Below are positions 1 to 7,779 of a stretch of DNA of 64,000 bases, in pieces. Position numbers and translations under genes: made by a program. Below the pieces are notes generated by a model. That model saw only the letters and a list, made by a program, of their open reading frames with translations. It searched no databases and was not told where the DNA came from. Within the stretch, counting starts at the first letter, position 1; the number at the start of each line of letters is the position of its first letter. Source of the stretch: a virus; the IMG/VR virus record IMGVR_UViG_3300046804_000544, positions 62,001-126,000 of that record. One strand, 5' to 3'.

Positions 1-1472
1 AAGTAACGTTTAAGAGCAAAACGTTTTGATACATAAGGTTGCTGTACAATTTGAGCAAATGTATTAATACGTTGACCATCAACTTCACTTTGACGATAAG
101 CAGCAAAGTTTAACGGAGGCTGTAACTGTACTTCAAATAAACTACTATCAATGTTGATACCTCTATCATAAAGATAAAGTTTAAATTCTTGATCAAAAGT
201 TTCTTGTAATAGACTTTGTAGTCGTTCGCAATACTTGTTAAAACGCAATTCTTGAATATATGCTGTGCCAACTCGCCCGTCGTTATACTGCGCTTGACTG
301 TCATCTGCACCAGTTGGCAGATAGCTACTTGGAATTCTCAAACCACGGAATAGTTTGTTAGTAAAGTACTTTAAATCGTCAATCTCACCAAGATTCGTTC
401 CTCCTGGTAAAGTTTCAACTTTGGATCCACGTCCTTCAGCAGTTTGTGGGAAGAAGTAATCTTCGTTGATAGATAGCGGGTTGTATGCTGAATCAATAAC
501 GTTAGTGCCACCGCCAGTAGCACTTGGTATTCTTCTTTGATGAATTTCATTTTTAACCCTTTCAACAAAGCTCATAGCTAGGTGACTTGGCATATTACCT
601 ACGTCAACATAGAACACACGTCGTTCTGGAGCACGTTGTACACGATAGATAATAATAGCATCTTCTAACAATTCTTTCTGCTTATAAACTTTAAAAACTT
701 GCTCTAATAAGCTGTTACCAAAAGGATAATTGTTGTCTAAACCTTCACTTAGACTTAGATGAATCATGTGTTTTGCTTCAATAGAAACTTCATTTTGATT
801 ATTGCTAAAACGTGTTCCTGGACTGACTGGATATGCACTAGCTTGTCCTCTTGCTGCGGCACCTCCTGCAATATAAGCAGTGCCGCGATTGTTAGTGTTT
901 ATAGTGTTAGGATTAATTGTTGTAACAACTAAATCTTGAAAGTTTGGATTCAAATCTCTAATTACATACTGTTCAGGAAGTTTGCCTTCACTTTCATTTA
1001 CAATAATTTTAGTAATCTTGCCTGGATCAATGTAAAACCATTTTTTAGTTTCAGGATCACGAATAAAAAATGCATCGCCATACTTAAAAGCGTTGCGTAC
1101 AATTCTAAAAATACGTGTACCAAACTTTTGCATTTTGCACCATTGTTGCAGGTACTCACGTAGAATAGCAATTTCACTGTTAGTGGCCTTACTTCTAAAT
1201 TTTAAATGGAATGGTGTGTTGTTTTCTTCGTTTGGTTGACTGCAAAATTCTGCTAGGATATCTAGTGCAGCATTAACTTCACTGTCGTTATCCATAGTAT
1301 CATACTGCAAATAACGTTCGATACGATTAGGTGCACCTGTATAAACATCGGGCAAATAGCTAGAGTAGTTGGCTCGGGCTGGCCCAGGTCGTGATGACCC
1401 GTTACCTACAGGACTATATGTCCCTGGTTGTGTACCTGTTGAAACAGGATTGAAATATTTTTTCCAGCTCAT
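1..1472 (-). CDS. 20: Portal vertex protein, T4 gp20-like (3' end outside window)
   Basis: I translated the minus strand from the ATG at 1472; the frame stays open to the window edge, so about 490 N-terminal residues are visible and the C-terminus is missing. The portal forms the dodecameric DNA-entry ring at the capsid vertex. The match to T4 gp20 rests on order and motifs: an N-terminal stretch with a DSEVNAALDILAEF-like helix, then FKYGDAFF, and near residue 260 the block RAPERRVFYVDVGNMP, which is a gp20 hallmark, followed by GLRIPSSYLP. The start codon shares one base with the stop of the upstream tape-measure-like gene (TAATG), implying translational coupling. T4 gp20 does not follow a tape measure gene, so the order is rearranged. 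Confidence 0.9.
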   Translation of the reverse strand, partial: MSWKKYFNPVSTGTQPGTYSPVGNGSSRPGPARANYSSYLPDVYTGAPNRIERYLQYDTMDNDSEVNAALDILAEFCSQPNEENNTPFHLKFRSKATNSEIAILREYLQQWCKMQKFGTRIFRIVRNAFKYGDAFFIRDPETKKWFYIDPGKITKIIVNESEGKLPEQYVIRDLNPNFQDLVVTTINPNTINTNNRGTAYIAGGAAARGQASAYPVSPGTRFSNNQNEVSIEAKHMIHLSLSEGLDNNYPFGNSLLEQVFKVYKQKELLEDAIIIYRVQRAPERRVFYVDVGNMPSHLAMSFVERVKNEIHQRRIPSATGGGTNVIDSAYNPLSINEDYFFPQTAEGRGSKVETLPGGTNLGEIDDLKYFTNKLFRGLRIPSSYLPTGADDSQAQYNDGRVGTAYIQELRFNKYCERLQSLLQETFDQEFKLYLYDRGINIDSSLFEVQLQPPLNFAAYRQSEVDGQRINTFAQIVQQPYVSKRFALKRY

Positions 1473-4351
1473 TAACTTGCCTTATATAAATTTGAACTAT
1501 TGCTCTTAGTTGCACTAATTTGTTTATTGAATAAATCTTCAGTTTTGGTAATTAGCTGACCCATCTTAGTATTTAATTGATTTAAACTGGTTACTACGTC
1601 AGATAAGGTAGCTTCTTTAGCGCCGGCGGCGCTTGGCTTGCTATCAGACTTCTTATCGTCTCCTGTCTTTTTAGCAGCATCTCCTTTTTTTGCAGCAGCT
1701 TCATCAACTGGTGTATATTCTTCCCCAGTCTCTGGATTGATTTTTTTACCAGGGCTTGGTGTTTTTTCAGGAATAGTAGCAGCAGCAGCCTTAGTTTGTT
1801 TCATTATAGGCATGCCATTTGGTCCAAGAGAGAAACTATCTAAATTTAGTTTTCCTTCATTGAACACTGGACTAGTACCTGCTGCAAGATCTGCCATTGC
1901 TTGTGCTTTTTTACTCAATTTTCCTGCAGGCTCAGCTGATGCACGTTTCATTGCACCTTCTAAATCACCAAACTCAGTGTCAACATATTGTTGTTCAGGA
2001 GCCTGACGCTTCATTGCACCTTCTAAATCACCAAACTCAGTGTCTGGATACATTTGTTCAGCAGCACGCTTCATTGCCCCTTCTAAATCACCAAACTCAT
2101 CAATTGGCAGTGCATTAGATATATCGGTGCTGATTGATTCTATAGAACTTTCCCAATTATCACCAAAGTCATCAAATCCTTCAACTAAATCTCCTATTGA
2201 CTCTTCAACAACTTTGTTTAATCTATCATACGCTTCTTTATATTTTTCATAAGCAGAATTTAATTCTTCATCAGATGCATTGTCATCATTTAATAATCTA
2301 GTAACATCTTCTTTAGCTTTATCATGCGCTTCTCTAGCTTCATCTATACGCATTTGAGCTAGTTCTTTAGTAAGATTTAAAGGAAACGCATCTGAAATAT
2401 CATTACTAATTTCGTCTAACGATTTGCCCCAACTATCGTTAAAAATATCAAAACTGTCTGAAACATCTGTTGATGTTTCAGTAATTAATCCTGTAAATTC
2501 AGAACTAAAATCTGCAAAAGATTTTTCAAAAGGTCTTGTTAATTCAGCTAGATCAGGACCTTTAATTGTAGTAGAACCCCCACCGCTGGTCTTAGTTGCA
2601 GAACTAAAAGTAGTTGAGATATCTTTAGCAATAGATGAAATATCAACTCCACCTGCAGGTGTTTGTTCAGCTAGTCCTGCCATTGTACCATCTACTGTGT
2701 GTTTTAATAGCTGGTTAAGATCTTCGGGACGCATAATACTTTCTAAACCATGCAACTCTACTAAAGTACCGTCACCCCAATTTTCAAATAATTGTCCGGC
2801 CATTCCTAAAGAACCGCCTTGGCGTTTTGGTGTTGGTAATACTTTTTGTGCTACATCTCCAGCTTTACCAGCAATTGTACCAACATCTCTAGCTACATTT
2901 AATGCAGTACCTTCTATACCGCTGCCTCCTCTAGCATCGCCGGATCGTCGATCTCCTGTTGGTTTATTGCTTGAAGCAGCTCCTTCTTTAACCGCACCTT
3001 CGAGGGCTGGAGCCATTCTTTGATTTGAACCTCCAAATTTTTCTCCGCTAAGGTAACGATCAGCAAATGCACCTAACCCAGGGCCTACTTTTTCATTTAA
3101 TGGAGTTAATAATCCATTCATTAGTGCTGCTCGCGTGTCGTCTACTCTGTTCCCAAAAGCTATCATTGATTTTGTTGCACCGTCTACACTTTTTCCTTCA
3201 GCATCTTTACCTGCTTGAGAATCTTTTACACGTTTCCTAGCTTCAGCTTCGATCTCAGCAGTAGTCATGCGTTGGGCGCCTTTTTCTTTGACGTCTTTTT
3301 CGTTTTCTCTACGAACAGCATCCATAGCATCATACAGACCTCTAGTGGATTTCATTCCGTCCATTATGGTCTTTGATGCAGCATTGTTGTCACCAACTGT
3401 GGCTAAATTTAATTTTGCAACATTTCTTCCATCTTCATATGCAGCTTCTCTACCTCTCTTAGCAGCATCAGCAGCTTCTTGTTCTTGTCCTTTTTGTGTG
3501 GCCAATGCCATGTCTCTTGTAGCTTTGGCCTGTTCTTGATTAATAGCTGCTTGTGTTGCAGCATCTTTACTCATTATTTGTCCTGTAGCAAATATCTCTT
3601 TAAACATTTGCCCTTGACCGCGAGCTTGAGCTTCATTAAACTGTTGAGCATACATTGCTCTAGCTTTTGCTTCAGCTTCAGGACCTTCTTTAATGCCGAT
3701 CAATCGCATCTTAGCTTCAACTTGCATGTCCATCTGAGCTTTTTTCATGTTTTCCATTTGCTCTTCACGGCTCTTGCCAGTCAGCTTGGCCATTAGGTCC
3801 ATTTCAGTTGCTAGCTTTGCAGCAGATTCATACGCTTCTTGATCTCTCTGTTTACCGTCCTTCATTGAAGAACGCATAAATCCCATTTGAGTTGCTAGTA
3901 CTTCATTGAGGTCTTTGTTGGTGTAGCCCATTTGTTTAAGGCTTTCAGCTGCACCACTATCGTACATTTGTTTGCTAACTTCAGCAAAACGTTTAGCACC
4001 ATCAACAGCATTACCACCAAATCCTACAAAATCAGCAGCATTCTTTTTAACTACTTCTGCAAATTCTTGTAATGGTAATCTAGTTCCGGCTGCGGCAACC
4101 GTCATTCCAATAACATCGTTATTGAAACTAGCTCCCGACTTGCTTAAATCACGCCAGGTATTAAGACCTTTTTCTAATCCTTCTGCTAGAGATTTTGCAC
4201 CATCACCTGCATTTTTTAATGCATTAGTAAATGGGTTCATTGCGGCAGTAGCGTCGCCAACTTTTTTGTCAACGGCACTGATACCAGTGCCTTTTGATAC
4301 TGATTTGTTTAACTGTTTCAGTTGTTCTACAATTTCGTCATTAGTTGCCAT
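1472..4351 (-). CDS. Probable tail tape-measure / internal tail protein
   Basis: About 959 residues from the ATG at 4351. An in-frame TTG lies 15 bases upstream, but the ATG has GGAAAA upstream at suitable spacing. The N-terminal half is Ala/Lys/Glu/Gln-rich and predicted helical or coiled coil. A central segment (about residues 510-560) reads GGSLGMAGQLFENWGDGT then VELHGLESIM, resembling the glycine-rich '(G)LFxxxGxGTxxxLHGxE' segment near the C-terminus of many phage tape measure proteins. Further on, three tandem copies of a roughly 21-residue unit, EFGDLEGAMKR, occur. The C-terminus is Lys/Ala-rich. T4 gp29 is shorter, about 590 residues. The divergent neighbour is a gp26-type chaperone, which in phages partners the tape measure, and that supports the call. 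An alternative is another internal virion protein. Confidence 0.6.
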   Translation of the reverse strand: MATNDEIVEQLKQLNKSVSKGTGISAVDKKVGDATAAMNPFTNALKNAGDGAKSLAEGLEKGLNTWRDLSKSGASFNNDVIGMTVAAAGTRLPLQEFAEVVKKNAADFVGFGGNAVDGAKRFAEVSKQMYDSGAAESLKQMGYTNKDLNEVLATQMGFMRSSMKDGKQRDQEAYESAAKLATEMDLMAKLTGKSREEQMENMKKAQMDMQVEAKMRLIGIKEGPEAEAKARAMYAQQFNEAQARGQGQMFKEIFATGQIMSKDAATQAAINQEQAKATRDMALATQKGQEQEAADAAKRGREAAYEDGRNVAKLNLATVGDNNAASKTIMDGMKSTRGLYDAMDAVRRENEKDVKEKGAQRMTTAEIEAEARKRVKDSQAGKDAEGKSVDGATKSMIAFGNRVDDTRAALMNGLLTPLNEKVGPGLGAFADRYLSGEKFGGSNQRMAPALEGAVKEGAASSNKPTGDRRSGDARGGSGIEGTALNVARDVGTIAGKAGDVAQKVLPTPKRQGGSLGMAGQLFENWGDGTLVELHGLESIMRPEDLNQLLKHTVDGTMAGLAEQTPAGGVDISSIAKDISTTFSSATKTSGGGSTTIKGPDLAELTRPFEKSFADFSSEFTGLITETSTDVSDSFDIFNDSWGKSLDEISNDISDAFPLNLTKELAQMRIDEAREAHDKAKEDVTRLLNDDNASDEELNSAYEKYKEAYDRLNKVVEESIGDLVEGFDDFGDNWESSIESISTDISNALPIDEFGDLEGAMKRAAEQMYPDTEFGDLEGAMKRQAPEQQYVDTEFGDLEGAMKRASAEPAGKLSKKAQAMADLAAGTSPVFNEGKLNLDSFSLGPNGMPIMKQTKAAAATIPEKTPSPGKKINPETGEEYTPVDEAAAKKGDAAKKTGDDKKSDSKPSAAGAKEATLSDVVTSLNQLNTKMGQLITKTEDLFNKQISATKSNSSNLYKAS
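1936..2102 (-). repeat. Three tandem in-frame repeats in the tape-measure-like gene
   Basis: The block encoding EFGDLEGAMKR is repeated three times at about 1942-1982, 2007-2044 and 2068-2102, with a period of roughly 63-66 bases. The DNA of the core (gcttcattgcaccttctaaa and following bases) is nearly identical between copies, indicating recent duplication within the coding sequence. Residues between the copies vary. Confidence 0.85.
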
Positions 4352-4376
4352 TAAATTTTCCAGCAAAATCTGCGTA

Positions 4377-4384
4377 TATAAATA
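4377..4384 (+). promoter_or_regulatory. T4-type late promoter for the gp26 gene
   Basis: The sequence TATAAATA matches the T4 late consensus exactly and lies 28 bases before the ATG at 4412. The late sigma factor gp55, encoded in this window, would read it. It overlaps the region of a divergent late promoter on the other strand. Confidence 0.7.
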
Positions 4385-4393
4385 CGCATAGTA

Positions 4394-4401
4394 TATTTAT
4401 C
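4394..4401 (-). promoter_or_regulatory. Late promoter for the tape-measure-like/portal genes
   Basis: On the minus strand this reads GATAAATA, one base from the T4 late consensus, about 43 bases upstream of the ATG at 4351. Together with the plus-strand TATAAATA at 4377-4384 it forms a compact divergent late promoter pair. Confidence 0.6.
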
Positions 4402-4411
4402 GGATATAAAA

Positions 4412-5236
4412 ATGAGCCAACCAAACCCATTACAGCGTTATTTTAGACAACCAAAGTTGTATGTTACTTTGCCTAGCAAAGGTTTGTTCTACGAACCTGG
4501 CGCATTTCAAGGTGATTATAATCAAGTTCCTGTGTTTGCCATGACTGGTATGGACGAGTTGATTATGAAAACTCCAGATGCATTGTATAGCGGCGAAGCT
4601 ACAGCTAAAGTTATAGAAAGTTGCTGTCCTTACATTAAAAATGCTGGATTGATGCCTAGCATTGATATTGATGCGTTAATGGTAGCTATAAGAATTGCAA
4701 CATTTGGAGAAACTATGGACATTTCTCATACTTGCAAAAATTGCGGCACAGAAAATAGTTATGACATTAACCTAACAAATTTTATGGAATATTTCAATAA
4801 CCTTAAATTTGTTAATTCAATAGATGCAGGAAATGGTATGTCAATTAAAATTCGACCTTTACAATATAATGAAATGAGTTATTTCAGTATAGAAAATTAT
4901 AAACTGCAAAAAACTCTATTTCAAATAAATGAATTAAAGGATGAAGAAAAACAAACACAAATAGATGCTATCTATAAAAATCTAAGTGAGTTACAACTTC
5001 AATTATTTTTAACTGTAATTGAATCTGTATCTACTCCAGACGGTACTGTAACAGAAAAAGCTCACATAGAAGATTGGTTAAGAAATACAGAAAGAACGCA
5101 CTATGCTCTAATTAAAGAAAAATTAGAGTCTAATAAAGAAACTTGGTCTGTGCCTTCTCAACCAATTGTTTGTTCTAATTGCCAGCACAAAGATGAATTA
5201 AGTGTAACATTGGACCAATCAAATTTTTTCGGTTAA
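4412..5236 (+). CDS. 26: Baseplate hub assembly chaperone, T4 gp26-like
   Basis: 274 residues with the LPSKG motif near residue 20 (TLPSKGLFYEPG), typical of the T4 baseplate gp26 family (PF12322 as I recall it). Two CxxC pairs, CKNC near residue 109 and CSNC near residue 255, look like a split zinc-binding site. In T4, gp26 with gp51 and gp28 assists assembly of the hub around tape measure gp29. The last codons contain the heptamer T TTT TTC in frame for a -1 slip, and a gp51-like frame continues beyond the stop, so two products of 274 and about 350 residues are expected, like lambda G and GT. An exact late promoter lies upstream. Confidence 0.8.
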   Translation: MSQPNPLQRYFRQPKLYVTLPSKGLFYEPGAFQGDYNQVPVFAMTGMDELIMKTPDALYSGEATAKVIESCCPYIKNAGLMPSIDIDALMVAIRIATFGETMDISHTCKNCGTENSYDINLTNFMEYFNNLKFVNSIDAGNGMSIKIRPLQYNEMSYFSIENYKLQKTLFQINELKDEEKQTQIDAIYKNLSELQLQLFLTVIESVSTPDGTVTEKAHIEDWLRNTERTHYALIKEKLESNKETWSVPSQPIVCSNCQHKDELSVTLDQSNFFG

Positions 5237-5463
5237 AGCTGTTAAGACTGTCGAACTCTCAAATTGAAGAATTTATTAAATCTATAGATCATTCCGCAAA
5301 AGAATTAAAAGAAGAAATTTTTAGATTAGCATGGTATATGAGAGGTGGTGTTAACAGCGATGACTTATTTCACAAATATTCTTATGAAGATAGAGTTATT
5401 ATAAACGAAATTGTCAAAGACAATATTGAAATAACTAAAAAAACTGGAATGAATTTAATTTAA
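5197..5463 (+). CDS. 51: gp51-like extension made by -1 frameshifting from gp26
   Basis: The -1 frame relative to the gp26 gene is open from 5197 (after a TGA at 5194-5196) to the TAA at 5461-5463. It has no ATG, GTG or TTG before the internal Met of YMRGG, so it lacks a plausible start. Slipping on TTTTTTC at 5224-5230 joins gp26 codon 273 to CGG at 5230 and adds 77 residues: RLKLLRLSNSQIEEF, then WYMRGGVNSDD and SYEDR. The 'YMRGG ... (S/Y)xxDR/ER' pattern is that of T4 gp51 and the C-terminal parts of tail-assembly chaperones. The reading frame overlaps the converging gene at 5455-6582 by nine bases. No strong downstream stem-loop is obvious. Confidence 0.75.
   Translation: MKCNIGPIKFFRLKLLRLSNSQIEEFIKSIDHSAKELKEEIFRLAWYMRGGVNSDDLFHKYSYEDRVIINEIVKDNIEITKKTGMNLI
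5224..5230 (+). promoter_or_regulatory. Programmed -1 ribosomal frameshift slippery site
   Basis: TTTTTTC is read as T TTT TTC in the zero frame, a canonical X XXY YYZ heptamer. The overlapping A AAT TTT at 5221-5227 is also in phase. The zero frame stops two codons later (GGT TAA), and the -1 frame then runs 78 codons to 5463. Confidence 0.75.
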
Positions 5464-6582
5464 CGGTGGCCAGTCTTGGCCAGGTTTAAGTTTAACACCT
5501 GAGCTAATAAGTGGATCAGGTTGACCTTTTCTAATAGCTGTTTGTCGAATATTTTTTATGTAATGGTTGTATTTGACACTTGGCAGTAAAAATCCTTCAG
5601 CATCACTTACTGGAATATCTTGAACATAAATTCCAGCACCGCCTTCTTTACGTTCTTTTTCAGCTGCTGCTTGTGCTTCGGGCCCGCCAACTTTTTGTGT
5701 TTCTACGTCTTTCTTAGAACCAGGTAATATGCCTAAATCTTTAGGTTCTTTGCCAGTTATCTTTTTGTAACCATCTTGATAAGCTTCAATCACTTCATCC
5801 CATAGTGTATCGCCTACCATACCCAATGTAGAAATCATACCTCCAGCATATTTGTAAGCCCAGTTTCTACCTGCATCGCTACCTATCCATGTTTGAAACC
5901 AAACTAAAAACCCGTGCCATGCAATGACTCCAGCACCACCTAAACGAATAGCCAGCTTAGGAGCGAATCCTGCAATAAATCTAATAACAATATTTTTTGA
6001 TTTAGATGCTAATTTACTTGTAACCTTGGCAACAATTTTGGTAAGACCCAGAGCCGCCGCAGTTACTTTAGTTAAATTTAACAACCATGAAATAAATGCT
6101 GTTACTAATTTAGGTAGAATTTGAAGTGTAAAGAAACCCCACTCAAATTCTCGCATTTCTTTGTATTTTTCGTAGGCATTTGGTTTAGCACCGTCGTATT
6201 TGCCCTGTAGATAAAATGCTTCATTTACCATGAGATTAGCATAAAGCTGTTGTACTGGTACAAAGAATCCAGCAGCTTTTAAGAATGCTACCCATTTTGT
6301 AGGATATTTTTCGCCTAGTATGGCTCCTGCTCTATCATATAATTTGAGATTTTTAGCATAAGAAGTAAATGTTTTACTCAATGCTTCCGTAGACAATTTA
6401 GTAATTGCTACAGCAGTCACAGTGCCAATAGCTACAGTTTTTAAAGTTTGATAATCAGCTTTATCTAGAATTTCTGATAAAACTGGAGCATTACTTGCTA
6501 AGTCAGAACTACTATCTGAAGGAGTTTCATTTCCTAATCCAGGACTTTCGTAATCTTCTTTAACGATCTCAAATATTTTCAT
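5455..6582 (-). CDS. Hydrophobic virion-type protein of unknown function
   Basis: 375 residues beginning MKIFEIVKED, a start style common in structural proteins of aquatic T4-like phages. Residues about 1-45 are acidic and Ser/Asp-rich; several hydrophobic helical stretches follow between about 50 and 265 (for example TVAIGTVTAVAITKL and LVTAFISWLLNL), then a charged region and a C-terminus ending KLKPGQDWPPLN. It could be membrane-interacting or an internal virion protein ejected with DNA. A late-promoter-like AATAAATA lies only about eight bases upstream of the ATG, so the leader would be very short, and I see no Shine-Dalgarno sequence. No named family was recognised. Confidence 0.7.
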   Translation of the reverse strand: MKIFEIVKEDYESPGLGNETPSDSSSDLASNAPVLSEILDKADYQTLKTVAIGTVTAVAITKLSTEALSKTFTSYAKNLKLYDRAGAILGEKYPTKWVAFLKAAGFFVPVQQLYANLMVNEAFYLQGKYDGAKPNAYEKYKEMREFEWGFFTLQILPKLVTAFISWLLNLTKVTAAALGLTKIVAKVTSKLASKSKNIVIRFIAGFAPKLAIRLGGAGVIAWHGFLVWFQTWIGSDAGRNWAYKYAGGMISTLGMVGDTLWDEVIEAYQDGYKKITGKEPKDLGILPGSKKDVETQKVGGPEAQAAAEKERKEGGAGIYVQDIPVSDAEGFLLPSVKYNHYIKNIRQTAIRKGQPDPLISSGVKLKPGQDWPPLN

Positions 6583-6589
6583 AGTTTTG

Positions 6590-6597
6590 TATTTATT
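6590..6597 (-). promoter_or_regulatory. Late-promoter-like element close to a start codon
   Basis: The minus strand reads AATAAATA ending eight bases before the ATG at 6582. If used as a late -10 element it would give a nearly leaderless transcript for the 375-residue protein. Confidence 0.45.
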
Positions 6598-6699
6598 GAA
6601 AGAAGAACTTACGTTCTTCTGTTCTTCGCTCGCGCTCGAACTATTTCTTAGAATTTACTGCGAAGCAGTTTAAAATATTATCTAGATTGTGTAGTCACA

Positions 6700-6719
6700 C
6701 TTAGCCCGTTAGGGCTAAG
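6700..6719. repeat. Perfect 8-bp stem with 4-base loop
   Basis: CTTAGCCC, GTTA, GGGCTAAG. It is the cleanest single hairpin in the gene-free stretch. No U-tract follows on either strand, so a simple intrinsic terminator is unlikely. Confidence 0.8.
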
Positions 6720-6852
6720 AAACATTATCTGAGTTGCTAATGTCACACAGCGTTAGGACTATAATTGTCTATAGTTAAGTATAATTTACTATAATTAACC
6801 ATAAACAACTGCGTAGGCGGTTGTCCGGTACCTACTCATCCCGTCTTATCAC

Positions 6853-6895
6853 AACGGCAGGCCTGTACTGATACGCTATCATCTGTACAGCCGTT
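6853..6895. repeat. Long nested hairpin
   Basis: AACGGC pairs with GCCGTT. Inside, TGTAC pairs with GTACA and TGATA with TATCA around a CGC loop, with a five-base bulge on one side (AGGCC) and a TCT bulge on the other. The total is about 16 base pairs in three stacked segments. Confidence 0.75.
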
Positions 6896-7077
6896 AGGGA
6901 GTTACCCTTCTTTTAGCCTTTTTGAAATATTTTTCTAACAGCAAATCCGGTTGTATGTAGGCATATCCGAACATCGTCCTGTAAAGGATAGTTGCTATTG
7001 ACTCACAACGGCGAGAGATTTCCTTACCCTGCGACATCACCAGGGATTTGGGCGTCCGAAATTAGCTGACGCTGGCT

Positions 7078-7521
7078 TTAACCGTTTGTTTTTGCCTGTG
7101 CTTGTTCTTGTAGGCGTTGCCTTAAGACAGTTGAGCCGCCAATTCTACAGTTGATAATACCATTATAGTATTCATCTGACTCTAAAACTCTGCGTTCAAA
7201 CTGTTCTCGTGCCTCTAGATATGACATTTCTGCCTTACTTTTGCAGTAATAAAGTATTTCTCTTGTGAATTTTTCTGGACCTAATGCCTGTACGTCTGCT
7301 TGTAGCCTATCGCTTGAACTCCAATAATCACGCCAATCGCTTTCAACAACTGAGCGTCTTTTGAGTTTTTTGCCTTTGAGAGGCGGCCTAGTTTTTTTAA
7401 ATTGGGCTAATTTTTTGCCTATGTATTTTTGTCCAGTGGTGAGATTTGTAATAAGATAAACAAAGCCAATATAGCCTTCTGGTATTTCTTCTACTAATTG
7501 ATTGTGATAGACCCACGTCAT
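7078..7521 (-). CDS. GIY-YIG nuclease-like protein
   Basis: 147 residues from the ATG at 7521 (a TTG lies one codon upstream, directly after the stop of the previous gene). Residues about 18-37 read GFVYLITNLTTGQKYIGKK, matching the GIY-YIG nuclease core (Y-L-I ... Y-I-G). Later come KFTREILYYC and a Glu-containing segment (MSYLEAREQFERRVL) that would supply the catalytic glutamate. Family members are homing or repair endonucleases. Homologues next to gp46 occur as stand-alone genes in aquatic T4-like phages, as I recall. It is the last gene of the gp55-gp47-gp46 operon and borders the hairpin-dense region. Confidence 0.7.
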   Translation of the reverse strand: MTWVYHNQLVEEIPEGYIGFVYLITNLTTGQKYIGKKLAQFKKTRPPLKGKKLKRRSVVESDWRDYWSSSDRLQADVQALGPEKFTREILYYCKSKAEMSYLEAREQFERRVLESDEYYNGIINCRIGGSTVLRQRLQEQAQAKTNG

Positions 7522-7524
7522 CAA

Positions 7525-7779
7525 TTATGTAGTATCTTGAGCCTGATTCTTCTGTTGTTTTTGAGCGGCACGATATGCCGGAGATTTAATTTTAGGTTTC
7601 TTTTTACGTATTTGTAATATTTCTTCGCGCATTTCTAGCGCAATTCGCCTAATTTCATATAAATGTTTTCTTAGCCTAATACCACTGGCATGTGATTCAT
7701 AAGTTTCCCAGTTTTGATTTTCTTCAAAATAGGCGCGAAACTCTTTCATCAATGCTTCGTGGAGATGCCTTGTAGTCAT
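7525..7779 (-). CDS. Small basic protein of unknown function
   Basis: 84 residues, rich in Lys/Arg/Gln/His, predicted mostly helical, with a very basic C-terminal third (RKKKPKIKSPAYRAAQKQQK). The ATG overlaps the stop of gp46 (ATGA-type, 7776-7779), so it is translationally coupled to the recombination genes. A nucleic-acid-binding or nuclease-accessory role would fit, but that is inferred only from charge and neighbours. Confidence 0.7.
   Translation of the reverse strand: MTTRHLHEALMKEFRAYFEENQNWETYESHASGIRLRKHLYEIRRIALEMREEILQIRKKKPKIKSPAYRAAQKQQKNQAQDTT

Larger units (their letters stand above)
6598..7077. ncRNA. Gene-free, hairpin-dense region: candidate large structured RNA
   Basis: No credible protein-coding frame is seen in about 480 bases, and the GC content appears higher than in the surroundings. 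Inverted repeats fill it: 6657-6669 (ACTGC/GCAGT), 6700-6719 (CTTAGCCC-gtta-GGGCTAAG, perfect), 6805-6824 (ACAAC/GTTGT), 6853-6895 (AACGGC/GCCGTT enclosing TGTAC/GTACA and TGATA/TATCA), 6896-6908 (AGGG/CCCT), 6947-7011 (CCG-g-TTGT/ACAACGG enclosing TATCC/GGATA), 7027-7045 (CCCTG/CAGGG) and 7052-7072 (GCGTC/GACGC). Nested and branched pairing of this density suggests a folded RNA. The strand is uncertain; minus-strand transcription from the gp55-gp46 operon would read through it. The neighbouring GIY-YIG-like gene makes an intron-derived origin worth considering, but no interrupted exons are seen. Confidence 0.5.

Noticed and set aside
1936-2102. Regular repeats as a possible CRISPR array
   Set aside because: The repeats are in frame, code for a conserved peptide, and number only three with homologous spacers.
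1638-4391. Several plus-strand open frames opposite the tape-measure-like gene, up to 199 codons
   Set aside because: They are antisense to a well-formed helical, repeat-bearing protein, have Ser/Pro/Leu-rich shadow composition and no ribosome sites or late promoters.
6598-7077. tRNA gene or split group I intron
   Set aside because: No cloverleaf with acceptor and T-arm could be drawn, and no interrupted exons flank the region; only an ATAGTCC resemblance was seen.
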